DNA from: an uncultured Actinomycetes bacterium
GTDB lineage: Bacteria; Actinomycetota; Actinomycetes; Nanopelagicales; Nanopelagicaceae
Length of the DNA: 17,572 nt
Direction: 5' to 3'
Assembly (NCBI GenBank): GCA_937864205.1
Contig: CALMJB010000120.1
Coordinates: 1 to 17,572 of the forward strand
The notes beneath the pieces were generated by a model. That model was not told the DNA's origin and did no database searches. It saw only the letters and a program-made list of their open reading frames with translations. The position numbers and the translations under genes were made by a program. Within the stretch, counting starts at the first letter, position 1, and each line of letters begins with the position of its first letter. This document shows positions 6,835 through 14,989 of this stretch, piece after piece.

Positions 6835-8502
6835 TTACGCGCGCAACCAAACCGCAGTATCGGTCGGTAATTTGTTGCCATTTAACTTTGCGCTTGAAAT
6901 CAAAACATCTTTGTGAATTGGCAACTCAATTTCCGCACCAAAATTTAGGATGCAGATGAAATCTTCAGAACGTTTAAATGCTAAGACATTGCCTCCTAAA
7001 TCAAGCCATTGCATTGGTCCATCACCAAGTGATACCTCTGATTTTCGAATAGCCAATGCTTTGCGATACATATTCAAAGTTGAATCTGGATCTGTTTCCT
7101 GTTTTTCTACTGAAAGATCTCCCCAATATTTTGGTTGCGGTAACCAACTGTCAGATTTTCCTAATTTTGAATTAGTGGAAAATCCATGTGAGCCAGAATC
7201 AGAAATCTGCCACGGAATCGGAACTCGGCAACCATCGCGACCCTTATTTTTAAACCCACTTTGTTTCCAACTGGGATCAGTAATTCGATCATCGGGAATG
7301 TCTCGTACTTCAGGCAAAGCTAACTCTTCACCTTGAAACATGTAAGCAACACCAGGAAGAGCCAACATGAGCAACGCACCAGCGCGAGCCCGGCGTACCC
7401 CGCGTTCGATATTTAATTTACTGCCATCACCATGACGTTCGGCAGTTGTTCCGCCACCGATTCCAAGCCCCAAATCAAATCGATCAACTGATCTTGTGAC
7501 ATCGTGATTGTTAAATACCCAAGATGATGGCGCACCAACTTCAGCCAAGGCTTGCATTGATCGATCAATCATTTCGACCATATTTGATTTGTCCCATTTA
7601 CTTCCCATGAAATCAAAATTAAACGAGTTCATTAATTCACCAGGTCTTAAATACCGAGCGATACGACTTGCTGGTGACACCCATGCTTCTGCCACCGCCA
7701 TTCGATCATTTGGATATGAATCTAAAATCTTGCGCCACTCTTTATAAATTTCATGCACGCCATCTTGATCCCAAAATGGCATCGGCTTTCCTTCTAATAA
7801 CTTTGGATCACTTGGTACATCAGGCAAACCTTCGGCTTTGATCATTCCGTGCGCAACATCAATGCGCATTCCATCAACTCCTAATTTCAACCAAAAGTGC
7901 AAAACTTTCTCAAAATATTCTTTAACATCCTGATTTTTCCAATTGAAATCTGGTTGCTCTACTGCAAATAAATGTAAATACCACTGTCCCGGTTTGCCAT
8001 TTTTCTCTGTGACTCGATGCCAAGCAGGACCACCAAAAACTGATTGCCAATTATTTGGAGCAAGTTCTCCGTTTGCACCTTTGCCATCTCGGAAAATAAA
8101 GCGATCGCGCTCTTTAGAACCAGGTTCGGCCGACAATGCTGCTTGAAACCATTTGTGCTGATCTGAACAATGATTTGGAACCAGATCAATAATTACTCGA
8201 ATGCCAAGTTCATGTGCTTTTGCAATTAATTGCTTGGCATCATCTAGATTTCCGTAATCTGGTTCGATATCCATGAAATCTGAAACATCGTATCCATGAT
8301 CTTTTTGTGGAGATGGATACCAAGGAGTTATCCAAATCGCATCAATTCCAAGTTTTTTTAAATAACCAAGCCTTGATTCAATTCCTTTTACATCACCTTT
8401 GCCATCGCCATTTGAATCGGCAAATGAGCGGATGTAAATCTGATAAATAACGGAATCGCGCCACCAAACCCGCGATTTACGGTCTAACGCTGAATTGCTC
8501 AA
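6835..8502 (-). CDS. GH13 alpha-glucosidase, probably alpha-1,6-active
   Basis: This is a 555-residue cytosolic TIM-barrel glycoside hydrolase (no signal peptide). The catalytic set is visible: nucleophile D215 in GMRIDVAH, acid/base E272 in AVAEAWV and transition-state stabiliser D334 in FNNHD. DLVPNH (106-111) and YQIYIRSFADSNGDGKGD (19-36) are typical of the oligo-1,6-glucosidase/alpha-glucosidase branch. Val directly after the nucleophile is the residue known to favour alpha-1,6 bonds, while Ala or Thr there favours alpha-1,4. So isomaltose-type oligosaccharides are the likely substrate, though this is inference. It starts with TTG 8502 overlapping the thioesterase stop by 4 nt (TTGA). 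It corresponds in position to aglA beside glbO in mycobacteria. Confidence 0.94.
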   Translation of the reverse strand: MSNSALDRKSRVWWRDSVIYQIYIRSFADSNGDGKGDVKGIESRLGYLKKLGIDAIWITPWYPSPQKDHGYDVSDFMDIEPDYGNLDDAKQLIAKAHELGIRVIIDLVPNHCSDQHKWFQAALSAEPGSKERDRFIFRDGKGANGELAPNNWQSVFGGPAWHRVTEKNGKPGQWYLHLFAVEQPDFNWKNQDVKEYFEKVLHFWLKLGVDGMRIDVAHGMIKAEGLPDVPSDPKLLEGKPMPFWDQDGVHEIYKEWRKILDSYPNDRMAVAEAWVSPASRIARYLRPGELMNSFNFDFMGSKWDKSNMVEMIDRSMQALAEVGAPSSWVFNNHDVTRSVDRFDLGLGIGGGTTAERHGDGSKLNIERGVRRARAGALLMLALPGVAYMFQGEELALPEVRDIPDDRITDPSWKQSGFKNKGRDGCRVPIPWQISDSGSHGFSTNSKLGKSDSWLPQPKYWGDLSVEKQETDPDSTLNMYRKALAIRKSEVSLGDGPMQWLDLGGNVLAFKRSEDFICILNFGAEIELPIHKDVLISSAKLNGNKLPTDTAVWLRA

Positions 8503-8906
8503 TTTGATTCCAAATATTTATTAAGAAATTCCCGTTCGGCATCATTTAATGGCCGAGATTTACGGGTCTGCAAATCTATCGCCACTTGCACCGTTTTCAT
8601 TTTTGCATAGACCACGCCATCTTTTGAAACTTCGTAAGCATTAACAAATGAAGAGTTTCCAATTGATTCCACCCATAAATTCACATCAACAAACTGTCCG
8701 CCATCATAAATTGGTTTCACAAAATCAACTTCGGCGCGGCCAACTACCATTTCCATCAAGATTGGTTCCTGTTTTTTCTCGGCAAATTGAAACCAACCCC
8801 ATTCAAATCTAGCCTCTTGCGCGAAAGTTAAATACTTGGCGTTGTTAACATGACCAAAAGCATCAAGATCATCCCAGCGCACAAATGCTTTATGAGTGAA
8901 CTTCAT
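8499..8906 (-). CDS. Acyl-CoA thioesterase, hotdog (4HBT) fold
   Basis: This encodes 135 residues. RWDDLDAFGHVNNAKYL at 10-26 is the 4-hydroxybenzoyl-CoA thioesterase-type motif, with D15 as the probable catalytic Asp and GHVNN forming the CoA-binding turn. The rest (FVKPIYDGGQFVDVNLWVESIGNSSF, given in part) fits the antiparallel sheet of a hotdog domain of normal length. It would hydrolyse a CoA thioester, but the acyl substrate cannot be read from the sequence. Its ATG directly follows the ettA stop (TAA-ATG, no gap), and its stop overlaps the glucosidase start, so the genes are one transcript and translationally coupled. Confidence 0.9.
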   Translation of the reverse strand: MKFTHKAFVRWDDLDAFGHVNNAKYLTFAQEARFEWGWFQFAEKKQEPILMEMVVGRAEVDFVKPIYDGGQFVDVNLWVESIGNSSFVNAYEVSKDGVVYAKMKTVQVAIDLQTRKSRPLNDAEREFLNKYLESN

Positions 8907-10574
8907 TTATCTAGTTAATTTTCTATAAGTAACTCGGTGCGGTCTAGCCGCTTCTGGACCTAATCGTTCAATCTTATTTGCTTCATAACTTTCAAAGTTT
9001 CCTTCAAACCAGAACCACTTTGAATCACCTTCGTAAGCCAACATATGTGTAGCGACGCGATCTAAAAACCAACGATCGTGTGAAATCACTACTGCGCAAC
9101 CTGGAAAATCAAGCAATGCATTTTCCAGCGAACCTAAAGTTTCAACATCTAAATCATTTGTCGGCTCGTCAAGCAACAACAAATTTCCACCTTGTTTTAA
9201 AGTCAGCGCTAAATTCAATCGGTTTCGCTCTCCTCCAGATAAAACTCCAGCTGGTTTTTGTTGGTCTGGTCCTTTAAATCCAAAGGCTGAAACATATGCC
9301 CGACTTGGCATTTCTACATTTCCAACTTTTATAAAATCTAATCCATCTGAAACGACTTCCCATAATGTTTTCTTTGCATCAATACCACCGCGAGATTGAT
9401 CAACATAAGAAGTTCGAACCGTTTCACCAACTTTTAATGTGCCCGAATCTGGTTTTTCTAAACCTAAAATCATTTTAAACAATGTAGTTTTGCCAGCACC
9501 GTTCGGGCCAATTACTCCGACGATTCCATTTCGCGGCAATGAAAAAGATAAATTATCAATCAATAACTTATCGCCAAAGCCCTTATTTAATTTCTCAACT
9601 TCGACAACTACATTTCCCAACCTTGGTCCCGGTGGAATTTGAATCTCTTCAAAATCTAATTTGCGAGCTTTTTCCGCTTCTGCTGCCATTTCTTCATATC
9701 GCGCTAACCGAGCCTTCGATTTAGTTTGGCGGCCCTTTGCGTTCATGCGAACCCATTCCAACTCTTCCGCTAATCGCTTTGCCCGTTTTGCATCCTTTTG
9801 GCCTTCAACTTTCAAACGTGCCGATTTGGTTTCAAGGTAAGTCGAATAATTTCCCTCATATGGATATGCCCGACCTCGATCTAGTTCCAGAATCCATTGC
9901 GCAACATTGTCTAGGAAATATCGATCGTGAGTAATGGCAACAACTGTTCCTTCGTACTTACTTAAATGTTGTTCTAGCCATAAAACTGATTCGGCATCAA
10001 GATGGTTGGTTGGCTCGTCTAGCAGTAATAAATCTGGCTTTTGTAACAATAATTTGCACAGCGCAACTCGACGACGTTCGCCACCAGAAAGCACTTTCAC
10101 ATCGGCATCACCCGGTGGGCAACGCAGCGCATCCATTGCTTGTTCTAATTGTGAATCAAGATCCCAAGCATTTAGATGATCTAACTTCTCTTGCAACTTA
10201 CCCATTTCAGCTAGCAATTTGTCATAGTCAGCATCAGGATTCGACATCTCTTCACTGATTTTGTTAAACCGATCAACTAACGCAATTGTGTCGGCCACGC
10301 CTTCTTGCACATTTTGTAAAACATTTTTCGATTCATTTAGTGGTGGTTCTTGTAACAAAATTCCTACGGTGTAACCAGGAGTTAAAAACGCTTCGCCATT
10401 AGATGGTTGTTGTAAGCCGGCCATAATCTGTAAAACCGTTGATTTACCTGCGCCATTTGGTCCGACCACACCAATTTTTGCACCAGGCAAAAACATCAAA
10501 GTAACATCATCAAGAATTACTTTGTCGCCGTGCGCTTTGCGCGCTTTTTTCATTGTATAAATGAATTCAGCCAT
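8907..10574 (-). CDS. ettA: Energy-dependent translational throttle protein EttA (ABC-F ATPase)
   Basis: This is a 555-residue soluble ABC-F protein, the same length as E. coli EttA. Both cassettes are complete: Walker A GPNGAGKST (38-46) and GPNGAGKTT (356-364), signatures LSGGE (162-166 and 445-449), and Walker B DEPTNHLD and DEPTNDLD with E187 and E470. The arm insertion of EttA is present at about 94-139, and a charged P-site tRNA-interaction linker spans about 240-310. There are no membrane segments. EttA binds the ribosomal E site and gates entry into elongation according to the ATP/ADP ratio. It is first gene of the ettA-thioesterase-glucosidase-glbO operon, and a TAAGGT hexamer 8 nt upstream of its ATG suggests a leaderless mRNA. 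Confidence 0.96.
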   Translation of the reverse strand: MAEFIYTMKKARKAHGDKVILDDVTLMFLPGAKIGVVGPNGAGKSTVLQIMAGLQQPSNGEAFLTPGYTVGILLQEPPLNESKNVLQNVQEGVADTIALVDRFNKISEEMSNPDADYDKLLAEMGKLQEKLDHLNAWDLDSQLEQAMDALRCPPGDADVKVLSGGERRRVALCKLLLQKPDLLLLDEPTNHLDAESVLWLEQHLSKYEGTVVAITHDRYFLDNVAQWILELDRGRAYPYEGNYSTYLETKSARLKVEGQKDAKRAKRLAEELEWVRMNAKGRQTKSKARLARYEEMAAEAEKARKLDFEEIQIPPGPRLGNVVVEVEKLNKGFGDKLLIDNLSFSLPRNGIVGVIGPNGAGKTTLFKMILGLEKPDSGTLKVGETVRTSYVDQSRGGIDAKKTLWEVVSDGLDFIKVGNVEMPSRAYVSAFGFKGPDQQKPAGVLSGGERNRLNLALTLKQGGNLLLLDEPTNDLDVETLGSLENALLDFPGCAVVISHDRWFLDRVATHMLAYEGDSKWFWFEGNFESYEANKIERLGPEAARPHRVTYRKLTR

Positions 10575-10582
10575 AGGGCGAA

Positions 10583-10588
10583 ACCTTA
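10583..10588 (-). promoter_or_regulatory. Candidate leaderless -10 box of the ettA operon
   Basis: TAAGGT on the minus strand is followed by 8 nt and ATG 10574. An AAGG within the same hexamer could alternatively act as a distant Shine-Dalgarno site. The 13-nt string GATAAGGTTTCGC recurs upstream of tRNA-Lys (17496-17508), which supports a promoter role. No good -35 box is seen. Confidence 0.4.
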
Positions 10589-10624
10589 TCGGTAGAATTA
10601 CTTCACTTCATAAATTTAGTAATT

Positions 10625-10698
10625 GCGCCTGTAGCTCAGTCGGATAGAGCGAATGCCTTCTAAGCATTAGGTCGCAGGTTCGATTCCTGCCAGGCGCG
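10625..10698 (+). tRNA. tRNA-Arg (anticodon TCT)
   Basis: This is a complete cloverleaf. The acceptor GCGCCTG (10625-10631) pairs with CAGGCGC (10691-10697) with discriminator G. The D-arm is GCTC...GAGC. The anticodon stem AATGC/GCATT encloses loop CTTCTAA, which gives TCT. The T-arm is GCAGG-TTCGATT-CCTGC. CCA is not fully encoded. A run of seven T at 10704-10710 follows and probably ends the transcript; those bases also encode the last lysines of the convergent acyltransferase gene. Confidence 0.97.
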
Positions 10699-10700
10699 CA

Positions 10701-11726
10701 TTATTTTTTTACTTGTTTTATTCTTATTCTCACTCTGTCAATTGGTCTGACGACAATAACTAACAACACATGACTAATCATCAAGGCTACGATGATGGCA
10801 AAGAGTTCTGCCCAGATTTTCCCGCCAACAACAGACATTCTTGAACTTATTTTGGGTTCAATTTCGTAATAGAAAGATGAATCAATCCAGTAAGTATGGC
10901 AAATGTACAGTGGGAAACTAAGGCTGCCCAAATACTCAAAGAATCTATTTTTACTCGATGGTGCACTTTTTGAATTACCACCTGCCACAATCGCCAGACT
11001 CAAAAGCGTAAGTCCTATGCTGATCAGTATTCCAATTGCCAGCAATTCATCTAGATCAAACCGGTACACATAAGGCATTGCAATCAAAATAATTAAGAAA
11101 GTGAAATGAATAGCAGTGAAATTAAACCTTAATGAGATAGATTGTTCTGAATCCATAAATCTTGATAATTTCATTCCCAGAATGAAAAACATGCAAGTCC
11201 CAAAAAAATTCGAATAAACATATTCAAATCCATTAAATCCACCTATATATATTCCTTGACCTATAACGATTAGATTCACAACAAGCAAAATATCTTCCCA
11301 AAATTTCTTACTTTTAAAGACCAAAAATAAATAAAACAGAAGTTCAATCATTATCGACCAGCCGGGAACACAGCCAGTGACTAGACCAGTCAAGAAAATT
11401 TTAGGTTGACCGGCTTCAGTAAGTTTCGAAAAATTCCCCACATTGCTTGTGTAAATGATGGAATTGTAAATGGGTTCCTTCCCAAGCAGGCCCAGAAAAT
11501 TAAAAATAAGTAGTAAAGGGAAAAGTCGTAACACTCTATTTCCAATGAACCTTAAGCGATAATTTTTTCCGACATAATTCTGAACCGCCTTTTGCATTAT
11601 GAATCCGCTAATAAAATAAAAAAGAAGTACAGATACATAAGCCGAAGGTGAGGGAACTATTACCGGTTTATGTAGATGAAAAATCACAACCGAAATAGCT
11701 AATAAAAATCTGGTGAGGGAAATCAT
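10701..11726 (-). CDS. Membrane acyltransferase, acyltransferase-3 (OafA/YrhL-like) family
   Basis: This 341-residue protein is very hydrophobic, with about ten membrane helices. Family hallmarks are the N-terminal His pair in VVIFHLHKP (H17, H19), FYFISGFIM, NRVLRLFPLL and the C-terminal SFPLYICHTYW. Such proteins transfer acyl (often acetyl) groups to surface sugars, lipids or glycans; the substrate here is not identifiable. It stands alone: no glycosyltransferase or polysaccharide genes lie in the window. It reads AT-richer than its neighbours by eye and sits between the 3' end of tRNA-Arg (2 nt away) and the pst operon terminator, so it may be accessory. ATG 11726 lacks a Shine-Dalgarno site but has a TAACAT -10-like box 7 nt upstream. 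Confidence 0.85.
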   Translation of the reverse strand: MISLTRFLLAISVVIFHLHKPVIVPSPSAYVSVLLFYFISGFIMQKAVQNYVGKNYRLRFIGNRVLRLFPLLLIFNFLGLLGKEPIYNSIIYTSNVGNFSKLTEAGQPKIFLTGLVTGCVPGWSIMIELLFYLFLVFKSKKFWEDILLVVNLIVIGQGIYIGGFNGFEYVYSNFFGTCMFFILGMKLSRFMDSEQSISLRFNFTAIHFTFLIILIAMPYVYRFDLDELLAIGILISIGLTLLSLAIVAGGNSKSAPSSKNRFFEYLGSLSFPLYICHTYWIDSSFYYEIEPKISSRMSVVGGKIWAELFAIIVALMISHVLLVIVVRPIDRVRIRIKQVKK

Positions 11727-11733
11727 TACTTGA

Positions 11734-11739
11734 ATGTTA
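11734..11739 (-). promoter_or_regulatory. Candidate leaderless -10 box of the acyltransferase gene
   Basis: TAACAT on the minus strand is followed by 7 nt and then ATG 11726. The -35 position would fall in the tail and stem of the pstS terminator, so promoter and terminator appear to be nested. Confidence 0.35.
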
Positions 11740-11746
11740 AACCATG

Positions 11747-11778
11747 AAAAAACCCCGCGGGAGAAACCGCGGGGTTTT
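11747..11778 (-). terminator. Strong Rho-independent terminator of the pst operon
   Basis: CCCCGCGG (11753-11760) and CCGCGGGG (11767-11774) form a perfect 8-bp GC stem with a 6-nt loop, extended by four A-T pairs. Read on the minus strand it ends in six T, 14 nt after the pstS stop. The plus-strand T-run is only four, so it mainly serves pstS. Confidence 0.92.
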
Positions 11779-11792
11779 AACTAATCAGATTA

Positions 11793-12896
11793 TTACTTGA
11801 TTTGCAGGATTTGTGATTCTGCTAAATCTTTCAACTTGCCAGTTAGTGGCGCATATCCGGCACTTGCTGCTGCAGAGCTCGAAGCACAGTCATTTAGTAC
11901 ATACGAATAGAAACTCTGCACTATCGACTGATTGACCGCAGATTTGCCAGCCGAACCGTTGTATCCAAGTGCATACACGTAAGCCGCCAATGTGTATCCG
12001 CCCTTTACCTTCGCTGCATAATCAATCGAAATTGCACCGTTGGTTCCGGCGGCGAATCCATTAATGAATGTCGCAACTGATTTTTGATTAGGAGTTATAA
12101 ATTCACCAACATTATTTTTCAAATTAGCAACAGTGAGTTTGCGTTCAGTGGCGTATGAGATTTCAGCGTATCCCACAGAACCCTCTTTGGAAGCGACGCC
12201 ATTCGCTACCGCATCTGAACCATTTCCGGCTTGGAAAGTTCCAGCTGGAACTGTGCCACCAAAGGCTGTTGTAAATGTTCCATTTACTATGCGATTACCG
12301 GTCCAAACTGTTGGTGCAGTTTTAGATAACCAATCAGTAAACACGCTGGTTGTTCCAGAATTATCTTGTCGATACCAAACTGTTATTGATGTAGTCGGCA
12401 ATTTGGCGATGGTTTTTTTCTTAGTTTTTGGATCGGTAACTGTGTTATCGGCAATGATTTTTGGATCATTCCATTTTGTAATAGTTCCAGCATAAATACC
12501 AGCGACCGTTTCAGGGGAAAGATTTAACGATTTAAATCCAGGCAGATTTGCGAAAATTACAATTGAGCCAGTTGTAATTGGAACATATACGAATTTGCCG
12601 GTTGGCTGTGCTTCACTTGAAGTGTAAGCAACATCAGACATTCCAAAATCAACTGTGCCAGTATTGAATTGGCGACGACCAGCACCAGAACCACCAGCCG
12701 CATAAGTAACGGTGTTTCCAGAGTTTGCGTTAAATTGTGGAATACAAATATCCAATAAATTCTTTACAAATGTTGAACCTGCTCCGGTTACGGTTGTACC
12801 AGCATTTGCCGGAGCTGCCAAAGTTGCGGTTAGAATTGTTGCGGTAAATATCGCGCCAATTTGGACGCTTACTTTCTTGAAAAAACTTTGATTCAT
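11793..12896 (-). CDS. pstS: Phosphate ABC transporter substrate-binding protein
   Basis: This 367-residue extracytoplasmic protein captures inorganic phosphate for PstCAB. Residues 1-32 are a Sec signal peptide ending ANA. No lipobox Cys follows, so it is predicted to be cleaved and not lipid-anchored, which is unusual for a PstS without an outer membrane to retain it. Phosphate-site segments are TGAGSTF (37-43), GGSGAGRRQF (68-77), DFGMSD (83-88) and NSGTTSVF near 180. It is the last gene of a pstC-pstA-pstB-pstS order, separated from pstB by 106 bp with its own strong Shine-Dalgarno site (GGGAAGGA), and is closed by the terminator at 11747. The extra leader may allow higher expression than the membrane parts. 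Confidence 0.96.
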   Translation of the reverse strand: MNQSFFKKVSVQIGAIFTATILTATLAAPANAGTTVTGAGSTFVKNLLDICIPQFNANSGNTVTYAAGGSGAGRRQFNTGTVDFGMSDVAYTSSEAQPTGKFVYVPITTGSIVIFANLPGFKSLNLSPETVAGIYAGTITKWNDPKIIADNTVTDPKTKKKTIAKLPTTSITVWYRQDNSGTTSVFTDWLSKTAPTVWTGNRIVNGTFTTAFGGTVPAGTFQAGNGSDAVANGVASKEGSVGYAEISYATERKLTVANLKNNVGEFITPNQKSVATFINGFAAGTNGAISIDYAAKVKGGYTLAAYVYALGYNGSAGKSAVNQSIVQSFYSYVLNDCASSSAAASAGYAPLTGKLKDLAESQILQIK

Positions 12897-13002
12897 TAAT
12901 TTCCTTCCCTCGTTTCAACGCTGAACTTACGGGGCAAAAGAAACTTGATATTGAGCCAGATAAAACGTCTGGTTAAAGCAAAGTGAATAATTGGTGTTGT
13001 AC
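12897..13002 (-). promoter_or_regulatory. pstB-pstS intergenic leader with hairpin and strong ribosome-binding site
   Basis: A 7-bp inverted repeat, AGCCAGA (12954-12960) and TCTGGTT (12968-12974), with a 7-nt loop and one G-T pair, lies mid-gap. It has no following T-run, so it is more likely an RNA-stabilising or processing hairpin than a terminator. GGGAAGGA (12902-12909) is 5 nt from the pstS ATG. A single GTTCA occurs near 12925, but no tandem 11-bp repeat. A separate pstS promoter was not recognised. Confidence 0.45.
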
Positions 13003-13932
13003 TTACCCAAATCTGCCGGTGATGTAATCCTCGGTTCGCTTGTCTTTAGGTTGCGAAAAGATCTCATTTGTGGTGCCAACCTCGATTAATTGACCCGGCC
13101 CGCCGTCGGATAAGAAAAATCCGGTGTAATCCGAGATTCGGGCAGCTTGTTGCATGTTATGAGTAACAATTACAACGATAATCGAGCCGGCCAATTGTCG
13201 AATGGTTTCTTCAATTCTCAATGTTGAGCCTGGGTCCAATGCCGAACAAGGTTCATCCATTAGCAAAACTTCAGGTTTAACAGCGAGCGCACGGGCAATA
13301 CAAAGTCGCTGTTGCTGACCACCCGACAGAGATCCGCCGTGTGCGCCGAGGCGATCTTTTACCTCATTCCATAATCCGGCTCGAGTTAGACACTCCTCCA
13401 TTAATTCCTCTTTATTTGAGCGCTTTAACTGTGCAAGTCGTAATCCAGATAAAACATTTTCACCAATTGTCATTGAAGGAAAAGGATTTGGCTTTTGAAA
13501 AACCATTCCGATTTTTAATCTGATTTTCGTTACATCAGTTCCCGGTTCGTAAATATCTTGACCATCAAGAATAACTTGGCCGGCCATTGCTGCTCCAGGA
13601 ATAAATTCGTGCATTCGATTTAATGTCCGCAAGAAAGTCGTTTTACCGCAGCCGGATGGACCAATTAACGCCGTTACGGTATTTGATGGAAATTCAAGGC
13701 TTACATCTGCGAGGGCATGATGTTTTCCAAACCAAGCATGAACATTTTTGGTTTCAAATCCACTGCCGGGCGTAAATTTGTTTATTGCCCGAGAAGTTTG
13801 AGCGGCAACGGATGCTAGTGAAGCTACTTGATTTGTCTCTTGCATTTTGTTTTCCTGTCTGCTTTTACTTCTTGGTTCCGATTGAATTTCATTTGTTTGA
13901 GCGGGTTCAATTTTAGAATTTATTTCAACCAC
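13003..13932 (-). CDS. pstB: Phosphate ABC transporter ATP-binding protein
   Basis: This encodes up to 309 residues and powers phosphate import. Walker A GPSGCGKTT is at 91-99, Q-loop Q146, signature LSGGQ 202-206, Walker B VLLMDEP 222-228 and switch H258. About 55 polar residues precede the first strand, longer than usual. The first start (GTG 13932) overlaps pstA by 8 nt. An internal in-frame ATG at 13845 (residue 30) has AGGA at good spacing and could be the true start, leaving a 79-nt gap after pstA. The ABC core is complete either way. It sits between pstA and pstS. Confidence 0.95.
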   Translation of the reverse strand: MVEINSKIEPAQTNEIQSEPRSKSRQENKMQETNQVASLASVAAQTSRAINKFTPGSGFETKNVHAWFGKHHALADVSLEFPSNTVTALIGPSGCGKTTFLRTLNRMHEFIPGAAMAGQVILDGQDIYEPGTDVTKIRLKIGMVFQKPNPFPSMTIGENVLSGLRLAQLKRSNKEELMEECLTRAGLWNEVKDRLGAHGGSLSGGQQQRLCIARALAVKPEVLLMDEPCSALDPGSTLRIEETIRQLAGSIIVVIVTHNMQQAARISDYTGFFLSDGGPGQLIEVGTTNEIFSQPKDKRTEDYITGRFG

Positions 13933-14989
13933 GCTTTCGCCCTCCTAAAAGTCGAGCCGTTACGAACAGAATTAAAACTAGTATTAAAAGAATCAAAGCA
14001 CCACCCCATGCGCGAGAAATCGCAACATTTAACCCAGTCTTCATCAAGTTAAAGGTATAAAGTGGCAAGGCTGCCATCGGCACATTTGCTGGATTAACTC
14101 TGGTTTCAGTGTTACCGAGAATCGTCAATATTAAAGGGGCAGTTTCGCCAGCGACGCGGGCGATTCCCAAAATTACTGCGGTCAAGATTCCGCTTCGTGC
14201 TGCCGGAACTACCACCATTGCAACAGTTCGCCATTGTGTACCACCGAGTGCTACACCAGCTTCTCGTAAATCATTTGGAATTAATTTCAAAACTTCTTCG
14301 GCAGTTCGCGCAACCGTCGGTAACATCAAAATTGATAATGCTAAGGCGCCTGCGAAGCCAGAATATTTCAAACCTAAGGAAACTATAAGAACTGTATATA
14401 TAAATAATCCCGCGACAATTGAAGGCACTCCACTCATCGCCTGTACTAAGAATCTAACAAAACCTTCAAATCTGCCTTTTATTTCAGTCAAATACAGCGC
14501 AGTTAAAATTCCGATTGGAACGCAAATCAAAGTCGCTATCAAAACGATAATTCCAGTTCCAACAATTGCGTGTAAGGCACCACCTTCGGTAAATGGCGCA
14601 TCTGGTTGGGTAATTCGCATGTCAGCTGTGAATGTATTCCACCTAATTGATTCCTTACCTTTATCAATAACAGTAAAGAGCAAACTTGCCAGTGGAAGTA
14701 AAACCAAGGCTGTTGCGGTGTAAATCAGTGAGGTTGCAAATGAGTTAGTTAAAGTTTTAGTGCCCTGACGGCGCAGTGATATTACGATATTCATGACGGT
14801 TGCTAGGGTAAATAACACAACGGCTGCCCCTAATTTTCCTTTTAAGGGAGAAACCGCAACGACTGCTGGTGTTAAAAATAAAACCACTATGAATGCAATT
14901 GAATTAATCGCTAATTGTTGGCGATTTATCTTCCAAGGTTTAGTTGGTCTAGCGTCAAACAAATAATTGGTGGTAGACATATTGATCAC
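13925..14989 (-). CDS. pstA: Phosphate ABC transporter permease PstA
   Basis: This 354-residue integral membrane protein forms the channel with PstC. There are about eight hydrophobic segments. Two at the N-terminus (residues 25-70) and one near 90-110 precede the conserved six-helix permease core. The ATPase-contact EAA-type loop is visible as LREAGVALGGTQWRT followed by VVVPAARSGI. RAWGGALILLILVLILF is the last helix. GTG 14989 overlaps the pstC stop by 4 nt (GTGA), so translation is coupled; ATG 14980 (fourth codon) is an alternative. Confidence 0.93.
   Translation of the reverse strand: MINMSTTNYLFDARPTKPWKINRQQLAINSIAFIVVLFLTPAVVAVSPLKGKLGAAVVLFTLATVMNIVISLRRQGTKTLTNSFATSLIYTATALVLLPLASLLFTVIDKGKESIRWNTFTADMRITQPDAPFTEGGALHAIVGTGIIVLIATLICVPIGILTALYLTEIKGRFEGFVRFLVQAMSGVPSIVAGLFIYTVLIVSLGLKYSGFAGALALSILMLPTVARTAEEVLKLIPNDLREAGVALGGTQWRTVAMVVVPAARSGILTAVILGIARVAGETAPLILTILGNTETRVNPANVPMAALPLYTFNLMKTGLNVAISRAWGGALILLILVLILFVTARLLGGRKRG

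Noticed and set aside
10625..11778. Genomic island inserted at tRNA-Arg carrying the acyltransferase gene
   Set aside because: No direct copy of the tRNA 3' end is found on the far side of the acyltransferase gene and there is no integrase.
12915..12935. Second PHO box upstream of pstS (GTTCA near 12925)
   Set aside because: Only one core is present; the positions 11 bp on either side do not match.
14109..14723. 204-codon plus-strand frame opposite pstA
   Set aside because: pstA is complete and clearly conserved on the other strand; the antisense frame has no recognisable domain or start context.
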